This document shows, one piece after another, positions 6,932 to 10,881 of a DNA stretch of 10,881 nt (its first letter is position 1; the number at the start of each line of letters is the position of its first letter). Both the position numbers and the translations under genes were made by a program. The DNA comes from Flavobacteriaceae bacterium. Lineage in GTDB: Bacteria > Bacteroidota > Bacteroidia > Flavobacteriales > Flavobacteriaceae. The stretch spans positions 1 through 10,881 of the forward strand of contig JAGQYU010000059.1 in assembly GCA_020435885.1 (NCBI GenBank). Reading direction: 5' to 3'. Below the pieces are notes generated by a model. It made no database searches and was not told where the DNA came from. It worked only from the letters and a program-made list of their open reading frames with translations.

Positions 6932-8797
6932 TTAAAATAAAGAGTCGGGATGTTCTAAATTATTGAGTTTTTCTATCCATTTGTTGGGAAGAAGATATAA
7001 TCCATAAATATACGAAGCATTCATCCAGCCAAAACCTTCTTTGGTAATGTATTCAAAATCAGTTCCAACATTTCCATATTCTGCAAAAACTTTATGTGTA
7101 GCACTCACTACATCATATTTTTCGGGGATAGTGCCGTTATAATCTACAGCATTTTTGGTAATCATCCATAACCATCTATAAATTAACTCGTATGCTTTTT
7201 CAGTATAATTATAATGTAACAGTCCTTTCCATATCATCATTTGATGAGGTGCCCATCCGTTTGGGTAATCCCATTGCCGAGCAGGCCTGTCTTCTGAAAT
7301 CTCTCCTCTGGAAGTTTCAGTACAACCTGCTATTCCTCCTAAAAAAGTTAGTTGAGGTAATATATTTTCAATTAATTCTTTAGCTTGGGTTTCTGTAGCA
7401 ATACCTGCCCATAAAGGCAAAAGAGAAGTTGCCGAAGTAAATAGGATTTGTCTTTTTTCTACAATATCATAATCATAATAGCAACCATCACTTTCATTCC
7501 ATAAGTATTGATGCATTAAATTTTTTCGTTGCTGAGCCTTAGTTTCCCAATAGCTACTGGTAAAATTGCCAAAATCACATGAAAATGAGTCGTTGAAATA
7601 TGTTTTGATAAGGTAGGCAAAATCAATTTCGTATTTATACAAGAATGTGTTTAGATCAACTGTGTTAAGGTTTGCACATCTGTCTTCCAATCTGTAAGAA
7701 GTATCATGGCCGCTTTCCCTTACACTGCGATCATGAACGAAATAAGCATCTAATTCTTCGTCTTTAATCTTTCTATGATAATATTGTTGTTCATATTCAG
7801 AAATGGACAATCCTGCTTTTTCTGCAAAAGGTTTTAGAATGGCATTAAAATGCCCGGCTTCTGTTTCCGGGGGCATTCCTATGCCTTCGGCTAAGTATCT
7901 GTTTAAACCACTGCTAGAAAGTCTTTTGCCATCTACCATCCAAACAGTAAAATATTCTTTTAAAGCAGTCTTTAAATTACTTTTAAGCCAATCAATTGTT
8001 GTATTAATGGTTCTGTTTTCAAAAACTTCTCTAATCAAGGAAGAGTAGAAAGGAGGCTGTGTTCTGGTGAGGTAATACGTTCGGTTAGCATTCAATATTT
8101 TGCCATAGTGCTCAATTTCATATTGAAAATTATCAGCCATATTTTTGGCGAGAGTGGATTTCTGTCCTAATAGAATTCCAACAGCTTCAAAATAACTATC
8201 CCAACCATACATTTCATTAAACCTACCGCCGGGCACTACAAAAGGAACTCCTTCTGTTGATCCGTTCTTCTCATAGAGCTTTAATGATAAGATACCTGGT
8301 TGATCATTAATACTTTGTACATATGTTGGTGTAATTTCTTTAGGAAGTTGAATTACCTCAAAATTAGCAATATTTTTTCCTAATTCTTTAAAATAATCAA
8401 AGGCTTTTTCATGATTAAAGGGAACGTACATCCGTTGTTTTTTTGAAGAAGATTTATCATCAGAAAGTACTTTTAATAGTCCTTTTTTGTCAATGGTTCT
8501 GGTAAGACCATCCCAATAATAGGTTTCAATCATCCTTTTTAGCCTATCAACGGGTTTTTCAAAAATATACTCCTTTTGGATGGTATTTCGGTTTTCTTCT
8601 TTTGCTAAAATAAGCTCCTGTAAAAGATTTGAAAGATAATAAGTGCCATTGATGGCTAAACATTCATTAGTTTCAATATCAGAAATAGAAAAAGACATAG
8701 GTCCTTTATCCTCAACTGTTATTCTTTTATCACCATCAGTATCTTCTTGTGCTAATAATTCTTTAATTGTGGTTTCTATGTCAATATTAAATTTCAT
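6932..8797 (-). CDS. Trehalase, GH37, neutral (Nth1-like) type with a calcium-loop motif
   Basis: Inverting glycosidase that splits alpha,alpha-trehalose into two glucose molecules. Both GH37 signatures are present: PGGRFNEMYGWDSYF (189-203) and QWDYPNGWAPHQ (508-519). By family comparison the general acid is D365 in RESGHDTSYR (361-369) and the base is E573 in AEYGN (572-576); both motifs are in the form used by fungal neutral trehalases rather than E. coli TreA (SGWD and GEYPLQDG). Residues 19-30, DTDGDKRITVED followed by KGP, form an EF-hand-like loop (D19, D21, D23, D30) as in the calcium-binding domain of yeast Nth1. There is no signal peptide, so the enzyme is cytoplasmic, and the phosphorylated 14-3-3-binding tail of fungal enzymes is absent. 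The 621 residues start right at this domain. Its ATG overlaps the stop of the MFS gene, indicating coupled translation and internal hydrolysis of an imported sugar. Confidence 0.92.
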   Translation of the reverse strand: MKFNIDIETTIKELLAQEDTDGDKRITVEDKGPMSFSISDIETNECLAINGTYYLSNLLQELILAKEENRNTIQKEYIFEKPVDRLKRMIETYYWDGLTRTIDKKGLLKVLSDDKSSSKKQRMYVPFNHEKAFDYFKELGKNIANFEVIQLPKEITPTYVQSINDQPGILSLKLYEKNGSTEGVPFVVPGGRFNEMYGWDSYFEAVGILLGQKSTLAKNMADNFQYEIEHYGKILNANRTYYLTRTQPPFYSSLIREVFENRTINTTIDWLKSNLKTALKEYFTVWMVDGKRLSSSGLNRYLAEGIGMPPETEAGHFNAILKPFAEKAGLSISEYEQQYYHRKIKDEELDAYFVHDRSVRESGHDTSYRLEDRCANLNTVDLNTFLYKYEIDFAYLIKTYFNDSFSCDFGNFTSSYWETKAQQRKNLMHQYLWNESDGCYYDYDIVEKRQILFTSATSLLPLWAGIATETQAKELIENILPQLTFLGGIAGCTETSRGEISEDRPARQWDYPNGWAPHQMMIWKGLLHYNYTEKAYELIYRWLWMITKNAVDYNGTIPEKYDVVSATHKVFAEYGNVGTDFEYITKEGFGWMNASYIYGLYLLPNKWIEKLNNLEHPDSLF

Positions 8798-8805
8798 ATA
8801 CCTTT
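8794..8805 (-). promoter_or_regulatory. ATGA start-stop overlap and weak RBS coupling MFS and trehalase
   Basis: The trehalase ATG (8797-8795) overlaps the MFS TGA (8796-8794). An AAAGG (8805-8801) lies three bases upstream of the ATG. This geometry suggests that ribosomes finishing the transporter restart on the trehalase, keeping the two proteins in proportion. Confidence 0.6.
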
Positions 8806-10008
8806 ACTGGATAAGCGATTTATCATAAATAGTGAGATGAAAATAAGTGCAAAAGGTATTAATGAAAGATAGAAAACTTTATCTCCGCCTAATGTGTCAA
8901 ACAAGTTTCCAACAAGTAGAGACCCAACTGTACCACCTATAGCAGAGAAAAAAGTTAGCAACCCAGCTAAAGCACTTTGGTGACTTTTATCAGTACTGGT
9001 TAGCATGGTAGAATTTACCAGAGGATAAAGCGGTGCTAGAAATAATCCGATAAGAGGAAATAAATAGGACACAACAGGTAAATCTGCAATAGAGTTAATT
9101 TCTCTTGGCACTACATTTTTTGCCAAAGGCAGTACCATTAAAACCAATACTATGGCTAAAACTACCGATATTGATGAAATGTAAATCCATTTAATTTTTT
9201 TTGCTAAAATCCCTGTAACAAAGCGCCCTGTTGCTATAGCAACCATCAGTAAAACAGCCATTTGTGAACCTAATTTTGGACCTAAACTTAACGTTTCTTT
9301 ATTAAATGTAGGGAGCCATGTCATAATACCCTGCTCTGTCATTACATAGAAAAAAGCGAATGTCATAAAAACCCAAATAAGAGGTTTTAAAAATAGACTG
9401 AACATTGTTTTTAAATCTTCAGATATGGAATTTGAGGCTGATGTTTCTATATCGAATTTTGAGAACAAAATAATAACAAATGAGATGAGTATAAGAATAG
9501 CCATTAATAGATATCCATTTAGCCATGCTTTGGGATTGGAATCACTATAGAATAAAGGAAAAACTACATACATAAAAATGATACCTAGCATAAATACGGT
9601 TTCAATGAGGCTCATAAAGCTACTATGTTCTTTTTTTGATTCTGTAACATATGAGATTAGCGCGAAGACTGATACTTTTACAATGGCAAATCCCATTCCT
9701 GTCATAGCGAATAATAGTTTTACTGTCCAAAAAGAATCGCCAAAATACATGCCAAGGCATCCAAAAAAGACCATGGCCAAGCTTATAAGCATTGCCCGTT
9801 TATAGCCAATTTTTGGTAAAAAAGAACCCACTAAAAAAGCTACAAATGCTATTGATAAATCTTTAAAAGGTTCAAGAATAGCAGCTTGAGCTTTTGTTAC
9901 ATTGTATACTTCTTGCGATCTTTCTACCAGAATTCCTACACTGTTTAATAATGCTGCAAAGACAAAATAATTGATAAAAAGTGATGTTTTAATTCCTATA
10001 TTTTTCAT
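8794..10008 (-). CDS. MFS transporter, probable sugar (disaccharide) importer
   Basis: A 404-residue integral membrane protein with about 12 hydrophobic segments in the two-halves layout of the major facilitator superfamily. A degenerate motif A, GSFLPKIGYKRAM (61-73), lies between helices 2 and 3, and its counterpart in the second half is GRFVTGILAKKIK (261-273). WLPTF (231-235) and the Gly-rich SAIGGTVGSLLVGNLFD (355-371) recall sugar:H+ symporters and TsgA/FucP-like members. The central loop is about 186-205. The ATG at 10008 directly precedes the first helix. It is the first gene of the minus-strand run and its stop overlaps the trehalase start, so trehalose or a related disaccharide is the likeliest substrate. 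That assignment comes from context only; the sequence alone does not show the substrate. Confidence 0.8.
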   Translation of the reverse strand: MKNIGIKTSLFINYFVFAALLNSVGILVERSQEVYNVTKAQAAILEPFKDLSIAFVAFLVGSFLPKIGYKRAMLISLAMVFFGCLGMYFGDSFWTVKLLFAMTGMGFAIVKVSVFALISYVTESKKEHSSFMSLIETVFMLGIIFMYVVFPLFYSDSNPKAWLNGYLLMAILILISFVIILFSKFDIETSASNSISEDLKTMFSLFLKPLIWVFMTFAFFYVMTEQGIMTWLPTFNKETLSLGPKLGSQMAVLLMVAIATGRFVTGILAKKIKWIYISSISVVLAIVLVLMVLPLAKNVVPREINSIADLPVVSYLFPLIGLFLAPLYPLVNSTMLTSTDKSHQSALAGLLTFFSAIGGTVGSLLVGNLFDTLGGDKVFYLSLIPFALIFISLFMINRLSSKGI

Positions 10009-10032
10009 AAAGAAAGGGTTGAATTAGTGTCA

Positions 10033-10040
10033 CAAATATA
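10033..10040 (-). promoter_or_regulatory. -7 box of the MFS-trehalase promoter
   Basis: The minus strand reads TATATTTG, a perfect TAnnTTTG match, about 25 bases upstream of the MFS ATG, which would leave a leader of roughly 18 bases. No TTG is found at the usual -33 distance, so the promoter may be weak or need an activator. Confidence 0.45.
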
Positions 10041-10042
10041 AT

Positions 10043-10057
10043 TAAGTTGCTAACTTA
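10043..10057. promoter_or_regulatory. Perfect 15-base dyad, candidate operator
   Basis: TAAGTT-GCT-AACTTA is a perfect inverted repeat with 6-base arms and a 3-base centre. It begins two bases upstream of the MFS-trehalase -7 box, in the spacer between -7 and -33, and ends next to the TTG proposed for the divergent kinase. A regulator bound here could control both directions. Arms of this length do arise by chance in AT-rich DNA, so position is the main support. No regulator gene is visible in the window. Confidence 0.35.
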
Positions 10058-10089
10058 TTGCTTATTTTTTAATTATTTGTTTAATATTG
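10058..10089 (+). promoter_or_regulatory. Candidate promoter for the PfkB-type kinase
   Basis: TTG at 10058-10060, a 21-base spacer, then TAATATTG at 10082-10089, which has one mismatch to TAnnTTTG. The start would be near 10096, leaving a leader of about 50 AT-rich bases before the ATG at 10146. An overlapping alternative -7 box is TATTGTTG at 10085-10092. Confidence 0.3.
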
Positions 10090-10145
10090 TTGATGATCTT
10101 AGCTTTAAAATATAAAGGTTTTTAGAACTAGAAAAATAACAGAAT

Positions 10146-10881
10146 ATGCCTATTGTAACTTGTTTTGGTGAAGTGTTGTGGGATATTTTTGCTGATCACA
10201 AAAAAATTGGAGGAGCACCTTTAAATGTGGCATTGCGATTGAATTCATTTGGTATTGAAACAAATTTTATAAGCAGAGTTGGAAATGATAATAGTGGTAA
10301 AGAAATATTAGAAATTATCTCGCAAAATGATATTGATACGTCCCTCATACAAATTGATAAAAAACATAAAACAGGATGCGTTAATGTTACTTTAGACAAA
10401 AAAGGCTCTGCAACGTATGAAATTGAATATCCTGTGGCCTGGGATAAAATAGAGCTAACCCAAATAGCTATTGATTCAGTAAAAAATTCAGATGCATTTG
10501 TTTTTGGAAGCCTTGCCTGTAGGGATGTGGTTACCAAAAATACTTTGGTTAGTTTAATGAATTATGCAGTATATAAAGTTTTTGATGTAAACCTTAGAAC
10601 TCCATTTTATTCTATTGAGCTTTTAAAAGAGTTAATGTATAAAGCTGATTTTATAAAATGTAATGATGATGAATTGATTGAAATTTGCAATAGTTTAGGT
10701 TGTGTAGAAAAATCGATTGAGTTACAAGTAAGATTTTTAGCTAGTTACACTAAAACTAGGCATATGTGTATTACCAGAAGTGCTAAAGGAGCACTATTAT
10801 ACTATGATGATCAGTTTTTTGTAAATAGCGGTTATAAAGTTGAAGTAGTAGATACTGTTGGGGCTGGAGATTCTTTTTTAG
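10146..10881 (+). CDS. PfkB-family carbohydrate kinase, fructokinase-like (5' part, runs off the window)
   Basis: ATP-dependent cytoplasmic sugar kinase of the ribokinase/PfkB fold; 245 codons are visible. FGEVLWDIF (7-15) starts the protein. The first PfkB signature region is IGGAPLNVALRLNSFG, with GGAP at 22-25, the form common in bacterial fructokinases. VFGSLACRD, then DVNLRTPFY, then KCNDDEL follow in the usual order. The second signature DTVGAGDSF (236-244) supplies the anion-hole Gly-Ala-Gly and the catalytic base D242. About 50 residues are expected beyond the edge. The ATG is chosen because the first beta-strand begins immediately; no Shine-Dalgarno site is seen. It diverges from the MFS-trehalase pair across 137 bases. 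Fructose is the likeliest substrate by motif; other hexoses cannot be excluded, and trehalose cleavage yields only glucose. Confidence 0.88.
   Translation, partial: MPIVTCFGEVLWDIFADHKKIGGAPLNVALRLNSFGIETNFISRVGNDNSGKEILEIISQNDIDTSLIQIDKKHKTGCVNVTLDKKGSATYEIEYPVAWDKIELTQIAIDSVKNSDAFVFGSLACRDVVTKNTLVSLMNYAVYKVFDVNLRTPFYSIELLKELMYKADFIKCNDDELIEICNSLGCVEKSIELQVRFLASYTKTRHMCITRSAKGALLYYDDQFFVNSGYKVEVVDTVGAGDSFL

Noticed and set aside
10196..10537. Open frame of 113 codons on the minus strand inside the kinase region
   Set aside because: It lies opposite a strongly recognisable PfkB kinase and its translation has no recognisable motif, so it is a shadow frame.

Overview
This is AT-rich DNA from a Bacteroidota bacterium, most likely a member of the Flavobacteriia. 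The evidence is the style of the Mpl, Era and NhaC proteins, -7 promoter boxes of the TAnnTTTG type, and start codons mostly without a Shine-Dalgarno sequence. The taxon is inferred from sequence character; no marker gene such as rRNA is present. Coding density is high and no gene-free stretch exceeds 300 bases. The gaps are 2819-2990 (172 bases), 4359-4465 (107), 5348-5396 (49), 6876-6931 (56, nothing convincing seen) and 10009-10145 (137).

Left part. Bases 1-2818 hold the first 939 codons of a large secreted alpha-2-macroglobulin family protein on the minus strand; its 3' end lies outside the window. Divergent from it is mpl (2991-4358, plus), a muropeptide-recycling ligase. The short convergent gap between mpl and era is packed with fold-back DNA, including a palindromic element that resembles a dispersed Bacteroidota intergenic repeat.

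Middle and right. Four minus-strand genes follow one another, read in the order MFS transporter (10008-8794), trehalase (8797-6932), NhaC-type Na+/H+ antiporter (6875-5397) and era (5347-4466). The MFS and trehalase genes overlap by 4 bases (ATGA), so they form a translationally coupled pair. NhaC and era follow at gaps of 56 and 49 bases, and era appears to have its own promoter. Divergent from the MFS gene, a PfkB-type sugar kinase resembling fructokinases starts at 10146 and runs off the right edge.

How the genes work together. The MFS/trehalase/kinase cluster looks like a small sugar-utilisation locus: uptake of an intact disaccharide, cytoplasmic hydrolysis (the trehalase has no signal peptide) and phosphorylation of a monosaccharide. 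The 137-base divergent region carries a perfect -7 box for the MFS-trehalase pair and a 15-base dyad placed where a regulator could affect both directions. The trehalase resembles the fungal neutral (Nth1-type) trehalases, including an EF-hand-like calcium loop at its N-terminus. Mpl and Era are ordinary housekeeping genes. I see no CRISPR array, transposase, RNA gene or phage gene, and no clearly novel multi-gene system.
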